Assembly (NCBI GenBank): GCA_002305235.1
Contig: DBQL01000048.1
Location: 25,535-31,723 of the forward strand
Length of the DNA stretch: 6,189 nucleotides
Source: Prevotella sp. UBA1395
Lineage (GTDB): Bacteria > Bacteroidota > Bacteroidia > Bacteroidales > Bacteroidaceae
Reading direction: 5' to 3'
Shown piece after piece: positions 6,108-6,189 of this stretch (positions are counted from its first letter, which is position 1; each line of letters starts with the position of its first letter). The notes under the pieces are model-generated. The model was not told the DNA's origin. It worked only from the letters and a program-made list of their open reading frames with translations, and searched no databases. The translations under genes and the position numbers were made by a program.

Positions 6108-6189
6108 ATAGCGATCGACTTGCGATTAGATAGTATTCGCGTCGCGTTTAGATAGCGATCGCGATGCGATAAGATAGCTATCGCGCGGG
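6108..6189. repeat. 22-bp imperfect tandem repeat, about 3.7 units, open at the window edge
   Basis: Units at 6108-6129, 6130-6151, 6152-6173 and 6174-6189 (partial) all begin with ATAG, have a GCG near the middle of the second half, and the three complete ones end with AG (TTAG, TTAG, AAG). Units differ internally but keep the 22-bp period exactly. The preceding half unit (CTTGCGAAAGC, 6097-6107) is a further degenerate match. Within the array GCGATA (6166-6171) pairs perfectly with TATCGC (6179-6184), and GATAGCTATC (6173-6182) and GCGATCGC (6155-6162) are palindromes. Function is unknown; the array may extend beyond the window. Confidence 0.7.

Noticed and set aside
6155..6162. GCGATCGC, the cyanobacterial HIP1 octamer
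   Set aside because: It occurs once, inside a degenerate tandem repeat, and the gene content is Bacteroidetes-like.
6108..6189. CRISPR array
   Set aside because: Repeats are contiguous 22-bp degenerate units with no unique spacers between conserved repeats, and no cas gene is present.

Overview
The window looks like a chromosomal segment of a Bacteroidales bacterium, most likely a Prevotellaceae-like species. The evidence is protein style: a Bacteroidetes-type LptD, a lysine-exporter family split over two genes, and genes without strong Shine-Dalgarno sequences. Spacers also carry the AAATGAGAAATG-type purine-rich repeats I associate with Prevotella and Bacteroides. Coding GC is moderate to high. 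All convincing genes are on the + strand. Genus-level placement is inference.

Layout. Positions 1-2382 hold the 3' part of a large outer-membrane beta-barrel gene, the LPS assembly protein LptD, entering from outside the window. A 126-bp spacer with two GC-rich inverted repeats follows. Positions 2509-3681 encode a fold-type I PLP enzyme of the Cys/Met metabolism family. A 135-bp spacer with an imperfect inverted repeat of purine-rich arms leads to 3817-5004, a MalY/PatB-type C-S beta-lyase. After 39 bp come two membrane-protein genes, 5044-5322 and 5319-5921, that overlap by ATGA. Together they correspond to one LysO (DUF340) lysine exporter. The last 268 bp are non-coding: a possible weak terminator, a T-rich tract, and a 22-bp imperfect tandem repeat that runs into the window edge.

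How the genes may work together. The two PLP enzymes both act on C-S bonds of sulfur amino acids (cysteine, cystathionine, homocysteine, O-acetylhomoserine). The MalY-like gene and the split LysO pair are close enough to be one transcript, suggesting a link between thiol or sulfur amino-acid turnover and amino-acid efflux. LptD is a separate envelope function. I did not find a clear novel defence or mobile system. The most noteworthy points are the split, translationally coupled exporter, a Tyr-to-Phe change at the PLP-stacking position of the first PLP enzyme, and the 22-bp repeat array at the right edge.
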